DNA from: Duganella dendranthematis
GTDB lineage: Bacteria > Pseudomonadota > Gammaproteobacteria > Burkholderiales > Burkholderiaceae_D
Assembly (NCBI RefSeq): GCF_012849375.1
Contig: NZ_CP051684.1
Coordinates: forward strand, 5,332,001 to 5,396,000
DNA: 64,000 nucleotides
Direction of reading: 5' to 3'
The notes beneath the pieces were generated by a model, which searched no databases, was not told the DNA's origin, and was given only the letters and a program-made list of their open reading frames with translations. Below, piece after piece: positions 46,106-55,043 of the stretch (the first letter of the stretch is position 1; each line of letters starts with the position of its first letter). The position numbers and the translations under genes are program-made.

Positions 46106-46148
46106 CGCATCAATACGGCCCGGCAGGGCGCCGGCGTAGACTGGGCGA

Positions 46149-47135
46149 ATGTCCAACGCTCCGGCTGCCCGCTACGATTTACCTTGGAAGAGCGCATTGA
46201 CGCATGCGTTTCGCGCTTTCATGACGTTCTTCTTCGCTGAGCTTGCTGAACAGATCGAGTGGTCGAAAAGGCCACGCTTCCGGGACAAGGAACTGGCTGG
46301 TTTAGGTTTCGGCGACGCCCCTGGCGGTTTGGTGGCGGACAAGCTGGTGGAGGTGTTGCTGCGCAACGGCGTCGTGCAGTGGGTTCTGATCCACGTCGAA
46401 GTGCAGGCTCAACGCGATGCCGCGCTGGCTCGCCGCGTGCTTGACTACAACTACCGGATTTTCAAGCAATATGGCCAGCCAGTCGCCAGCCTGGTGCTGT
46501 TGGCCGACGACGATCCTCAGTGGCGCCCGCAGGCTTTCCATAACAAGGTATTGGGTACGGAAATGGGGATCGCATTCACCACTGCCAAGCTGCTGGACTA
46601 TGCCAACCGTAGTGATGCGCTGTTGGCATCGCACAACCCGTTTGCCTGGGTCACGCTGGCTCATCTGCGGACACAGCAGGCGCACCGCGACCCCGATGCG
46701 CTCTACGCCGCCAAATGGCAGCTGACCAAGCTTCTGTATCAACATGGTTGGCGCAAGCAGCGCATAATTACGCTGTTTAACGTGATTAACTGGATGATGG
46801 CTCTGCCGGAAGTCCATCAGCGGCGCTACTGGCAAGCGGTTCTCCAGCTGGAAAAGGAGCGCAACATGAAATTGCTCAACCCTTTGGAACAGATGTTCAT
46901 GGACGACGGAATGGAGAAGGGCCTGAGGCAAGGCTTGGAGCGAGGTCTGGAACAAGGCCTGGAAAAAGGCCGCAGAGAAGGTGCGGCACTGGTGCTGGAA
47001 CGTCTGCTCACCCAACGTTTTGGACCGCTGCCCCAAACTGTGCGCAAGAAACTAACGCAGGCCAGCATGGAGCAACTCGGCGCCTGGAGCGATGCGCTGG
47101 TGGACGCGCAATCGCTGAAGCAGGTGTTCGTGTAG
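46149..47135 (+). CDS. Rpn/YhgA-like PD-(D/E)XK nuclease family protein with DUF4351 tail
   Basis: This 328-residue protein has an N-terminal PD-(D/E)XK-type core typical of the Rpn/YhgA-like group: an Asp in GLVADKLVEVLL, then VLIHVEVQAQR (E-x-Q in place of E-x-K), and ARRVLDYNYRIF. A linker made of KGLRQGLERGLEQGLEKG repeats leads into a C-terminal DUF4351-like segment (LVLERLLTQRFGPLP...). Rpn proteins promote recombination by nicking DNA, and many genomes carry several copies. There are no transposon ends or other mobile genes around it. It ends 13 bp from the convergent HDOD gene. Confidence 0.85.
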   Translation: MSNAPAARYDLPWKSALTHAFRAFMTFFFAELAEQIEWSKRPRFRDKELAGLGFGDAPGGLVADKLVEVLLRNGVVQWVLIHVEVQAQRDAALARRVLDYNYRIFKQYGQPVASLVLLADDDPQWRPQAFHNKVLGTEMGIAFTTAKLLDYANRSDALLASHNPFAWVTLAHLRTQQAHRDPDALYAAKWQLTKLLYQHGWRKQRIITLFNVINWMMALPEVHQRRYWQAVLQLEKERNMKLLNPLEQMFMDDGMEKGLRQGLERGLEQGLEKGRREGAALVLERLLTQRFGPLPQTVRKKLTQASMEQLGAWSDALVDAQSLKQVFV

Positions 47136-47148
47136 CGGCTCGTCAGCC

Positions 47149-48645
47149 TTAGCGCGCGACTGCTTCCGATACTACGCCATGGCGTCGCTCGACGGCGCGC
47201 ACCACCATTGCGCGCATGTCGTTCAGCAGCGAAAACTCGGTCTGGCTCAGCTGGATCGGGGGGAAGGATTCGTCCCAGTCGCCATACAGGAAGCCGGCCG
47301 GCTGGCCGTTGGCCGACAGCGGCAGGATGACGAAGCTGCGTGCTTCGGCCAGCGAACTGCGCCACCACAGCGGCAGCTTGGCCGAGAACTTGGCGTCGTG
47401 GGCGTTTTCGATGAAGATCACGCGATCGCTGTTCAACGCCGCATGAAACACATTGGGCTCGTAAGCGTCGTCGAACGTCATCGCCGACAACAACTCGCGG
47501 GTGCCTTCGCCGAAGCTGATCTTGGCCGCATATTTGTTCTCCTTGCGGTTGCGCACAAACGCCACTGCACGCGAGAAGTCCAGACCTTTGTACACCGTTT
47601 CCAGTGCGATCTGCACCATCTGCCCCGGACTGGCGCTATCCAGCACATCGCGCATGTCGGACAGGCCGCTCAGCAGGATCTTGTTGCCGGCCGCGCGCTG
47701 ACGCGTCTTGGCCAGCGCCTTGGCGCGGCGCTCGGCAGGGCGCGACAGTGGTGCGATGCTCAAATCGTTGGCGGCGATGACCTTGGCCTGTTCGATGGCG
47801 TGAATCAGATTCGGCGCTTCCACGCCCAGCATGCCGGCGTAGCTTTCGGTCAGCTGCCTGACTTTTTCGGCGCCGTCGGCGTCGTCGTGCCACAGCGATT
47901 CCGCGCAACGCGCCGCCATGGTGGACAGGGCGGCGATCCAGTCGGCCGGCGAAATTTCCTCGCCCGCTTCAACCGGCGCCAGCGTGCGCATGCCGTTCAG
48001 CAGCGACTTGGGCAAGCCCCAGTGCGCCGCCGCTGCATGGCCGACTTCTTCCAGTGTCACGCCCAGCAGTTCGGGCGCCACGTCTTCCACCGTGCGGCCG
48101 TCCTGGTCGGCCAGACGCTGCAGCTCGTTCCAGCGCTCCGGCATGTAGTAGGTGAGCATCATGCGGCCCAGCGTGTGCAGCATCGAGCACACCACGGCTT
48201 CTTCGCCATGACGGCTTTCGGCGGTGTAGGCGATCTGCTGCGCCACCAGCCCGGCCAGCACGGCCTTCTCCATTTCGATGTGGGCGACTGTGGTGTCGGT
48301 CGACGTCGTCGCCAGCTCTTCAATCAGCTTCAGGCCCAGCGCCAGGTGGCCGATGGCTTCCGTGCCCAGCACCAGCACCGCTTTCGATACCGTGTTCACA
48401 TGCTGGCCGAAGGCCGAGTACATGCCGCTGTTGGCCAGCCGCAGCACCTTTTGCGTTAGCACCGGATCGGACAGCACGGTGCGCGTCATGTTGAATTCCT
48501 GCTCATCCTCGCCGCGCATGGCTCCGAGAATGGCGGTGATTGCCTTGGCAAAGCCTGGCATATCGCCGCGCCGGCGCGTGCAGTCGCCCAGCTCGCTCAG
48601 GGTCTTGTTGCCCAGGGCCGTGCTGGCCTTGTAGCTGCTGATCAT
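47149..48645 (-). CDS. HDOD-domain signalling protein
   Basis: This 498-residue cytoplasmic protein has an N-terminal HDOD domain (about residues 20-215; GDMPGFAKAI, VLSDPVLTQKVLRLANS, SMLHTLGRMML). HDOD proteins are regulatory relatives of HD phosphohydrolases. The C-terminal part (about 320-490) has the composition and position of a GAF-like sensor (ALETVYKGLDFSRAVAFVR, SFVILPLSANGQPAGFLYGDW). Its ATG overlaps the stop of the upstream GGDEF-EAL gene (ATGA), so the two are coupled and probably act in one c-di-GMP pathway. Confidence 0.88.
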   Translation of the reverse strand: MISSYKASTALGNKTLSELGDCTRRRGDMPGFAKAITAILGAMRGEDEQEFNMTRTVLSDPVLTQKVLRLANSGMYSAFGQHVNTVSKAVLVLGTEAIGHLALGLKLIEELATTSTDTTVAHIEMEKAVLAGLVAQQIAYTAESRHGEEAVVCSMLHTLGRMMLTYYMPERWNELQRLADQDGRTVEDVAPELLGVTLEEVGHAAAAHWGLPKSLLNGMRTLAPVEAGEEISPADWIAALSTMAARCAESLWHDDADGAEKVRQLTESYAGMLGVEAPNLIHAIEQAKVIAANDLSIAPLSRPAERRAKALAKTRQRAAGNKILLSGLSDMRDVLDSASPGQMVQIALETVYKGLDFSRAVAFVRNRKENKYAAKISFGEGTRELLSAMTFDDAYEPNVFHAALNSDRVIFIENAHDAKFSAKLPLWWRSSLAEARSFVILPLSANGQPAGFLYGDWDESFPPIQLSQTEFSLLNDMRAMVVRAVERRHGVVSEAVAR

Positions 48646-50363
48646 GGATGCACCTGCCGCAGTTCGGCCGGCACCACGTTGGCGTGGATGCTTTCCTTCA
48701 GCGCCGCCAGCGCCACATTGGCCGCCATCGGCTTGCCGGTCAGGTAGCCCTGAATGTACTGGCAGCCGCGCTGTTCCAGGTAGTGCAGCTGCTCTTCGGT
48801 TTCCACGCCTTCCGCTACCACCGACAAATCCAGGTGCTTGGCCAGATCCAGCACGGCATTGCAGATGGCGCCGTCCTTTTGCGAACCGGGCAGGTCGCGG
48901 ATGAAGGTGCGGTCGATTTTCAATACCGAGATCGGGAAGCGCTTCAGGTAAGCCAGGGAGGAATAGCCGGTGCCGAAATCGTCAATCGCGATGCGCGCCT
49001 TGCGTTCGGCCATTTTAGACAGGATGGACTCGGCGTGCACCGGGTCGATCATCAGCGTGCCTTCTGTGATTTCTAAAACCAATTGCTCACCAAGTAGGCC
49101 GGAAAAAGCAATTGCGTCATCCAGCACATCCAAAAATTTATCGTTGCGGAATTGTCGGGGACTGATATTAACAGAGATGTACAGGCTGCGCTTGGCCACC
49201 TCTTCGAACTGCTTGAGCTGCACGCAGGCCGCCTTCAAGGCCCACGCGCCCAGCAGATTGATCAGGCCATTGGTCTCGGCGATCGGGATGAAGCGCGCCG
49301 GCGGCACCATGCCCAGCGTCGGATGCTTCCAGCGCATCAGCGTTTCAAAGCCCTGGATTTCGCGCGTGTGGGCGTCGACGATCGGCTGGTAGTACAACAG
49401 GAATTCGCCTTCGCGCACGGCCTGGAACATGGCCGCTTCCAGCGAAATGTCGTGTTGCGGCGGGCCGGCCAGATCCTGGCTGTAGACCACGGCGCGCGCT
49501 TTGCCGGTTTCCTTGGCGCGCGACATGGCGGCATCGGCCAGGGCCAGCAGGCGGATGTCGTCCTCGCCGTGCTGCGGATAGACCGAGACGCCGACCGAGG
49601 CGCCGACGTAAATCGTGTGGCTGTCAATTTCAAACGGCGACTGCAAGGTGGCGATCAGGCGGCCGGTAACCAGTTTGATCTGCGCTTCGGTGGCAGTGCC
49701 GGGCAGAATGGCGACGAATTCGTCGCCGCCCACGCGCGCCAGCGTGTCGCTGTCGCGCAGCGTCTTGCGCAGGCGTTGCGCGGCCATGCGCAACAGCGCG
49801 TCGCCGATCGGGTGCCCGAGGCCATCGTTGACTTTCTTGAAGCCGTCCAGGCCGATCGAGGCGACAGCGAAACCCTGACCGGAGCGGCGCGAGTTGGCGA
49901 TCACCATGCGCATGCGGTCCGACAGCAGCAGGCGGTTTGGCAGTTCTGTCAAAGCGTCGTGCGTGGCCATGTGGCGCAGGCGTTCTTCGGTGGCGTGCTG
50001 CACCGTCATGTCGCGGCCGACCACCAGCAGTTCCGGCGCGCCGTCGGCATTGGCGTAGCAGGAGATCCGCAGCTCGTGCCAGATTTCGAGATCGGGGGTT
50101 TTGATGCGCGCTTCCAGCAACTGCGGGGCGCGCGAGGCCAGCGCGGCGGCCAGCACGGGTGGCAGCAGCGGCTGGTCGCCGTCGGCCAGCAGTTTCACCA
50201 GTGCCGTGCCCGCCAGCGGCGCCGTGCTGCCGATGCGGGCAGTCGCGCGGTGGCTGGCAAATAGCAGTTGGCCGAGCTGGTTCAATCGAAACACAACATC
50301 GCCAGCCTCTTCCATGAGGTTATCCAATTCATGACGCGGCTGGGGCAGAACACTGGTTGGCAT
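48642..50363 (-). CDS. PAS-GGDEF-EAL protein (diguanylate cyclase / phosphodiesterase)
   Basis: This 573-residue cytoplasmic protein has an N-terminal PAS-like sensor (about residues 10-125, FRLNQLGQLLFAS), a GGDEF domain (about 135-295) with an intact GGDEF active site (RVGGDEFVAIL), and an EAL domain (about 310-560) in which EAL is ETL (GFETLMRW). The metal-binding Glu is kept, as are NISPRQF, LEITEGTLM, DDFGTGYSSLAYL and EGVETEEQ, so both making and breaking c-di-GMP are possible. It is the first gene of the pair with the HDOD protein. Confidence 0.9.
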   Translation of the reverse strand: MPTSVLPQPRHELDNLMEEAGDVVFRLNQLGQLLFASHRATARIGSTAPLAGTALVKLLADGDQPLLPPVLAAALASRAPQLLEARIKTPDLEIWHELRISCYANADGAPELLVVGRDMTVQHATEERLRHMATHDALTELPNRLLLSDRMRMVIANSRRSGQGFAVASIGLDGFKKVNDGLGHPIGDALLRMAAQRLRKTLRDSDTLARVGGDEFVAILPGTATEAQIKLVTGRLIATLQSPFEIDSHTIYVGASVGVSVYPQHGEDDIRLLALADAAMSRAKETGKARAVVYSQDLAGPPQHDISLEAAMFQAVREGEFLLYYQPIVDAHTREIQGFETLMRWKHPTLGMVPPARFIPIAETNGLINLLGAWALKAACVQLKQFEEVAKRSLYISVNISPRQFRNDKFLDVLDDAIAFSGLLGEQLVLEITEGTLMIDPVHAESILSKMAERKARIAIDDFGTGYSSLAYLKRFPISVLKIDRTFIRDLPGSQKDGAICNAVLDLAKHLDLSVVAEGVETEEQLHYLEQRGCQYIQGYLTGKPMAANVALAALKESIHANVVPAELRQVHP

Positions 50364-50527
50364 CGCGAAGATTTACTCTTTCAATTTATGCATGTAACAG
50401 TTTGGTGGCGCTTGTCTTGCAAAACCAGAACGCAATGTATCACCGATGCCACTGAAATTACATGAAAAAAGACAACATTCCAGCGACTTTTGTATAAAAC
50501 TCTTGAGTTCGGTCTAAAAACCACTTT

Positions 50528-51385
50528 CTAGAGGGGAAAAACGCCTTTGCGCGGGGTTGGATTGATGGCGGTTTGACAAAAATACCGGCTCTCGATATGC
50601 AGCGCATGCTCGAAGTCCACTTGCAGTCCTTCGACCATCGCGCACAGGATGGCTTCGGCTGCGGGATGGGGGCCGCCGGCGCGTTCGCGCAGCTTGGCGG
50701 GCGCCGCCTGCAACAGTGCCCGCAGCGGCGCCGAATCGATGGTGCCGCCGGGCAGCCGGTAGTGTCGGGCTTGCCATGGCTGGCGGCTGGCGCGTGTGTC
50801 CTGGACATGGCTGGCCAGCTGCGCCAGTTCGGGTTCGCCGGCGGCGATGTTGTGCAGCAGACCGGCTTGCTGCGCCTGTGTTGCACCCAATACCGCGCCG
50901 TCGAGCAGCAGTGGCATTGCGGCCTGCACGCCGGCCAGCCGCACGGTACGGGTGATTTCGCCGGCCACCGGCGCCAGTCCCAGCTGCACCTGCGGCAGGC
51001 TGATGCGCGTATCATGCAGGCCGATGCGGTGCGGGCAGGCCAGCGCCAGGCCGAGCGCATGGCCGCTGACTTCGCCCGCCAGGGCGGCGACCACGGGAAT
51101 GCCGAGGCTTTCGAGGCGCAGCAGCAGCGCGTTATAGGCTGTCAGCATGTGCATGCAGTCGGCGGCCTGGGCCGGCGTCAGCGCCAGCAGGTGTTCCAGT
51201 TCGTGGCTGGTGGCGCCCTGATCGGCGTCGAAGCCGATGATGACGGCGGATAGCTTGTCGCGCTGGAGTTCCAGTTTGTCCAGCAGCGTCGCCAGCTCGC
51301 GCTGGAACAGGCGGCTTAGCGGATTGATGGTGCGCGCCTTCATCAGAACGCCTAGCGCGGCGCCGTTTTGGTGCGTGGTGATCAT
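50528..51385 (-). CDS. Crotonase-fold protein (FadJ hydratase-domain relative) lacking catalytic glutamates
   Basis: This 285-residue protein resembles the N-terminal enoyl-CoA hydratase half of FadJ-type multifunctional enzymes: GIPVVAALAGEVSGHALGL, ACPHRIGL and RLAGVQAAMPLLLDGAVLG align with that family. The two catalytic Glu positions are changed: the GGGLELAL-type Glu is Gly (HALGLALAC) and the LPEV Glu is Gln (SLPQVQLG). The oxyanion GGD loop is absent. The protein stops (ESRYFCQTAINP...) where the 3-hydroxyacyl-CoA dehydrogenase part of FadJ should follow. ATG 51385 begins one base after the thiolase stop. It is probably not a working hydratase. Confidence 0.8.
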   Translation of the reverse strand: MITTHQNGAALGVLMKARTINPLSRLFQRELATLLDKLELQRDKLSAVIIGFDADQGATSHELEHLLALTPAQAADCMHMLTAYNALLLRLESLGIPVVAALAGEVSGHALGLALACPHRIGLHDTRISLPQVQLGLAPVAGEITRTVRLAGVQAAMPLLLDGAVLGATQAQQAGLLHNIAAGEPELAQLASHVQDTRASRQPWQARHYRLPGGTIDSAPLRALLQAAPAKLRERAGGPHPAAEAILCAMVEGLQVDFEHALHIESRYFCQTAINPTPRKGVFPL

Positions 51386-51386
51386 C

Positions 51387-52589
51387 TCATAGCCGCTCGA
51401 TGATGGTGGCGATGCCGATGCCGCCGCCCACGCCCATCGCCACCAGGCCGTAGCGCAGGCGGCGCGCTTCGAGCTCGTCGAGCAGGGTGCTGACCAGCAT
51501 GCAGCCGGTGGCGCCCGGCGCATCGCCCAGCGCGATGGCGCCGCCGTTGACGTTGACCTTGTCTTCGGCGATGTCCAGCTCGCGCACGAAGCGCAGCACC
51601 ACGGCGGCAAAAGCTTCGTGGACCTCAAACAGGCTGATGGCGTTGATTGGCAGCCCAGCCTTTTTTAGCGCCTTGCGGGCGGCGGACGCCGCACCGGCCA
51701 GCATCAGCAGCGGATCGGCGCCGGTCACGGCCGCCGCCACGATGCGTGCGCGTGGTTCCAGCCCCAGCCGGGAGCCGGCGGCCTTGCTGCCGACCAGCGC
51801 CAGCGCCGCGCCGTCGGCGTTGACGCCGGCGTTGCCAGCCGTGTGCGGGTGGCGCAGGCGCTCCAGTCGTGGGTGCTGGCGCAGCGCCACGCTGTCGAAG
51901 CCGGATTCGCCGTACGCATCAAACGACGGCTTCAGGCTGGCCAGCGCTTCCAGGCTGGTGGCCGGTTTCAGGCATTCGTCTTCGGCCAGCACCGGCACGC
52001 CATTCTGATCGCGCACAGGTACCACGGCGCGCAAGCGGCCGGCAGCGCGGGCAGCGGCGGCGCGTTGCTGCGAGCGCAGCGCGTAGGCGTCCAGTTGTTC
52101 GCGCTGGCAGTCGTCCAGCGTGGCGATCAAATCGGCACTGATACACGGTGGGACGTAGCCGGTCAGCAGACTGGTCTCCGGGTCCAGCGACCAGGCGCCG
52201 CCGTCGGCACCGGGCGGTACGCGCGACATCGATTCGACGCCTCCGGCCACCACCAGGTCGTCCCAGCCGGAACGCACTTTCTGCGCCGCCAGATTGACGG
52301 CGTCCAGCCCGGATGCGCAGAAGCGGTTGAGCTGGACGCCGGCCACTTTGCAGTCCCAGCCGGCGGCCAGCGCGGCGATGCGGGCGATATTGGCGCCCTG
52401 GTCGCCGACCGGCGTGACGCAGCCGAGCAGCACATCGTCGATCAGGGCGGTGTCGATCTGGTGACGCGCCTGCAGTTCGCGCATCAGCCCGGTGACCAGC
52501 GAAATCGGCTTGATGCTGTGCAGGCTGCCGTCCGGCTTGCCGCGGCCGCGCGGGGTGCGGATCGCCTCATAAAGATACGCGTCGCTCAT
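51387..52589 (-). CDS. Thiolase-family protein with altered active site
   Basis: This 400-residue thiolase-fold protein is closest to acetyl-CoA acetyltransferase/FadI types. The nucleophile Cys is present (NRFCASGLDAVN, near residue 88), and HEAF is as in FadI. The normal GHP histidine is replaced (GDAPGATG), and the second catalytic Cys (usually LCxGGGxG) is Gly (AMGVGGGIG). The rest, such as AGGVESMSRVP and NVNGGAIALG, is well kept. The ATG at 52589 follows AAGGAG. It forms an operon with the crotonase-fold gene and is divergent from the AidB-like gene. Thiolytic activity is doubtful. Confidence 0.85.
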   Translation of the reverse strand: MSDAYLYEAIRTPRGRGKPDGSLHSIKPISLVTGLMRELQARHQIDTALIDDVLLGCVTPVGDQGANIARIAALAAGWDCKVAGVQLNRFCASGLDAVNLAAQKVRSGWDDLVVAGGVESMSRVPPGADGGAWSLDPETSLLTGYVPPCISADLIATLDDCQREQLDAYALRSQQRAAAARAAGRLRAVVPVRDQNGVPVLAEDECLKPATSLEALASLKPSFDAYGESGFDSVALRQHPRLERLRHPHTAGNAGVNADGAALALVGSKAAGSRLGLEPRARIVAAAVTGADPLLMLAGAASAARKALKKAGLPINAISLFEVHEAFAAVVLRFVRELDIAEDKVNVNGGAIALGDAPGATGCMLVSTLLDELEARRLRYGLVAMGVGGGIGIATIIERL

Positions 52590-52663
52590 GGCATCTCCTT
52601 TTGAATATGCTAGTCTGAGCATTGTTCAAGAAAACTGACAATAGCAGTTTGAACGGAGACAAA

Positions 52664-54340
52664 ATGCAGGCTTTCGAGACCCACGAAGTGCGCAATACTG
52701 TTGCGCCGTTTGAGAATATCAACCTGTTTGCAGCCGATCCGGCCCTGCAGGAAGCGCTGGCGCGCGAAGGCGCTGGCGACGCGGCCGCCGCGCTGCATGT
52801 GCTTGGCGCCGAATTGGGCAAGGCGGAAACGCTGGACCTGGCGCGCCTTGCCAACCTCTACACCCCCAAGCTGCACAATTTCGACCGCGAAGGCCATCGC
52901 ATCGACGAGGTGGAATTTCACCCGGCATGGCATCAACTGATGGGATTGCTGATTGGCCACGGCACGCATGCCTCGCCGTGGCAGGGTGGCGCCGGCGCAC
53001 AGGTGGCGCGGGCGGCCCGCTATCTGCTGTTCGGCCAGGTGGAGAATGGCTCGCAATGCCCGGTGACGATGACCTACGCTTCGGTGCCGGCGCTGCGGCA
53101 GGTGCCGCGCATTGCCCAGAAGTGGCTGCCGAAAATCCTGTCCAGCCAGTACGACCCGCGTTCGCTGCCGATCGAGCAGAAACACGGCGCGCTGATCGGC
53201 ATGGGCATGACCGAGAAGCAGGGCGGTTCCGATGTGCGCGCCAATACCACGCGCGCCGAGCCGGTGCCGCCATCCGAGGCGCATGCCTTGTTTGGCAAGG
53301 AGGGCGACGACGTATTCCGTATCGTCGGACACAAGTGGTTTTTCTCGGCGCCGCAAAGCGATGCGCACTTGATTCTGGCGCAGACCGATACCGAAGGCAG
53401 CGCCGGCCTGTCGTGCTTTTTCCTGCCGCGTTATCTGCCGAACGGCGAGCGCAACGCCATCCGCGTGCAGCGGCTCAAGGACAAGGTCGGCAACCGTTCG
53501 AATGCGTCGTCTGAGGTGGAGTTCACCGGCGCCTACGGCTGGCTGATCGGCAAGCCGGGACGCGGCATCCCGACCATCCTGGAAATGGGAAGCCATACCC
53601 GGCTCGATTGCGTGCTGGGCAGCGCCGGGGCGATGCGCGCCGCCTTGACGCATGCGCTGCACCACGCCCGACGCCGCGTAGCGTTCGGCCGTCCGTTGGC
53701 CGAGCAGCCGCTGATGCAAAATGTGCTGGCCGATCTGGCGCTGGAATCCGAGGCCGCCACCGTGCTGGCGATGCGGCTGGCGCGCTGCTTCGATGAGTCC
53801 GCCGATCCGGCGCAGGCGATGCTGGCGCGCATCCTGACGCCGGCCGGCAAGTATTGGGTCTGCAAGCGCGGGCCGGGCTTCGGCGCCGAGGCCATGGAAG
53901 TGATCGGCGGTAGCGGCTATGTCGAGGATAGTCCGCTGGCGCGGCTGTACCGCGAGTTGCCGGTCAACTCAATCTGGGAAGGCTCGGGCAATGTGATGTG
54001 CCTGGACTTGCTGCGCGCGTTCAACAAGTCGCCCGAGGCGCGCGAAGCGCTGGCGGCCGAACTGGCGCTGGCCGGCAGCGGCGATATTTTCTTCGTCGCC
54101 TACCGTAGCACGCTGCTGGCCGACCTCGCGCAGCAGCAGGCTGACGAATTCAGCGCGCGCGTGCTGGCCGAGCGGGTGGTGCTGGCGGTGCAGGCGGCAT
54201 TGCTGCTGCGGCATGCGCCGCCGTATGTGTCGTCGGCATTCGTGGCGTCGCGCCTGAAACGCGAGCCCGGCGGCACGTATGGGCGGCTGCCGGGCGGCCT
54301 GGATTGTGCGGCAATTCTGGCGCGGGCGTTGGTGGAATAG
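52664..54340 (+). CDS. aidB: AidB-like acyl-CoA dehydrogenase family protein
   Basis: This 558-residue flavoprotein of the acyl-CoA dehydrogenase family is closest to AidB, the adaptive-response protein of E. coli (541 residues). FENINLFAADPALQEAL, GMGMTEKQGGSDVRANTT, IEVxG-like AMEVIGGSGYVED, and LYRELPVNSIWEGSGNVM with the catalytic-type Glu are all typical. The C-terminal part carries basic residues (ASRLKREPGGTYG), as in the DNA-binding end of AidB. The ATG at 52664 follows CGGAG. Either a fatty acyl-CoA or isovaleryl-CoA-type role or alkylation defence is possible. It is divergent from the altered thiolase, with 74 bp between. Confidence 0.85.
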   Translation: MQAFETHEVRNTVAPFENINLFAADPALQEALAREGAGDAAAALHVLGAELGKAETLDLARLANLYTPKLHNFDREGHRIDEVEFHPAWHQLMGLLIGHGTHASPWQGGAGAQVARAARYLLFGQVENGSQCPVTMTYASVPALRQVPRIAQKWLPKILSSQYDPRSLPIEQKHGALIGMGMTEKQGGSDVRANTTRAEPVPPSEAHALFGKEGDDVFRIVGHKWFFSAPQSDAHLILAQTDTEGSAGLSCFFLPRYLPNGERNAIRVQRLKDKVGNRSNASSEVEFTGAYGWLIGKPGRGIPTILEMGSHTRLDCVLGSAGAMRAALTHALHHARRRVAFGRPLAEQPLMQNVLADLALESEAATVLAMRLARCFDESADPAQAMLARILTPAGKYWVCKRGPGFGAEAMEVIGGSGYVEDSPLARLYRELPVNSIWEGSGNVMCLDLLRAFNKSPEAREALAAELALAGSGDIFFVAYRSTLLADLAQQQADEFSARVLAERVVLAVQAALLLRHAPPYVSSAFVASRLKREPGGTYGRLPGGLDCAAILARALVE

Positions 54341-54359
54341 GGCATCCGGCTTGTATAAT
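54329..54359 (+). promoter_or_regulatory. Candidate promoter of upp
   Basis: A perfect TATAAT (54354-54359) lies 32 bp before the upp start codon. The best -35 is TTGGTG (54329-54334) at a long 19-bp spacing, overlapping the end of the preceding gene. Confidence 0.45.
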
Positions 54360-54391
54360 GCGCATATAACTATCTGAACAAGAGCTACCTA

Positions 54392-55042
54392 ATGAAACAA
54401 GATCCGCGCTTTCCTAACCTGTTCATCACCGACCATCCACTGATCCAGCACAAACTGAGCCACATGCGCGCCAAGGATACGTCGACCCGTACCTTCCGCG
54501 ACCTGCTCAAGGAAATCACGCTGCTGATGGGTTACGAGATCACCCGCGATCTGCCCCTGACTACCCGCAACATCGAAACCCCGTTGATGGCCATCGACGC
54601 ACCGGTGATCGCCGGCCGCAAGCTGGCCATCGTGCCGATCCTGCGCGCCGGCATCGGCATGAGCGACGGCCTGCTGGACCTGGTGCCGTCGGCGCGCGTC
54701 GGCCACATCGGCGTGTTCCGCGATCCGGCAACCCACCAGCCGGTCGAATACCTGGTGCGCCTGCCTGATACCGCCGAACGGACGTTCATCCTGTGCGACC
54801 CGATGGTGGCGACCGGCAATTCGGCGGTACACGCCGTGGACGTGTTGAAAAAGCGCGGCGTCACCGATGAACAGATCATCTTCCTGTCGCTGGTGGCGGC
54901 GCCGGAAGGCATCGAAGTGTTCCAGAAAGCCCACCCAGGCGTAAAGATCTACTGCGCCTCGCTGGATTCGCATTTGAACGACCACGCTTACATCGTGCCT
55001 GGCCTGGGCGACGCTGGCGACCGTATTTTCGGCACAAAATAA
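54392..55042 (+). CDS. upp: Uracil phosphoribosyltransferase
   Basis: This 216-residue cytosolic salvage enzyme makes UMP from uracil and PRPP. It has [20 protein letters not shown], the PRPP loop [18 protein letters not shown], and the uracil-binding C-terminus [17 protein letters not shown]. The length is about seven residues above the E. coli enzyme (208). It is preceded by a good -10 element. The Hpt gene begins one base after its stop codon. Confidence 0.96.
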   Translation: MKQDPRFPNLFITDHPLIQHKLSHMRAKDTSTRTFRDLLKEITLLMGYEITRDLPLTTRNIETPLMAIDAPVIAGRKLAIVPILRAGIGMSDGLLDLVPSARVGHIGVFRDPATHQPVEYLVRLPDTAERTFILCDPMVATGNSAVHAVDVLKKRGVTDEQIIFLSLVAAPEGIEVFQKAHPGVKIYCASLDSHLNDHAYIVPGLGDAGDRIFGTK

Positions 55043-55043
55043 T

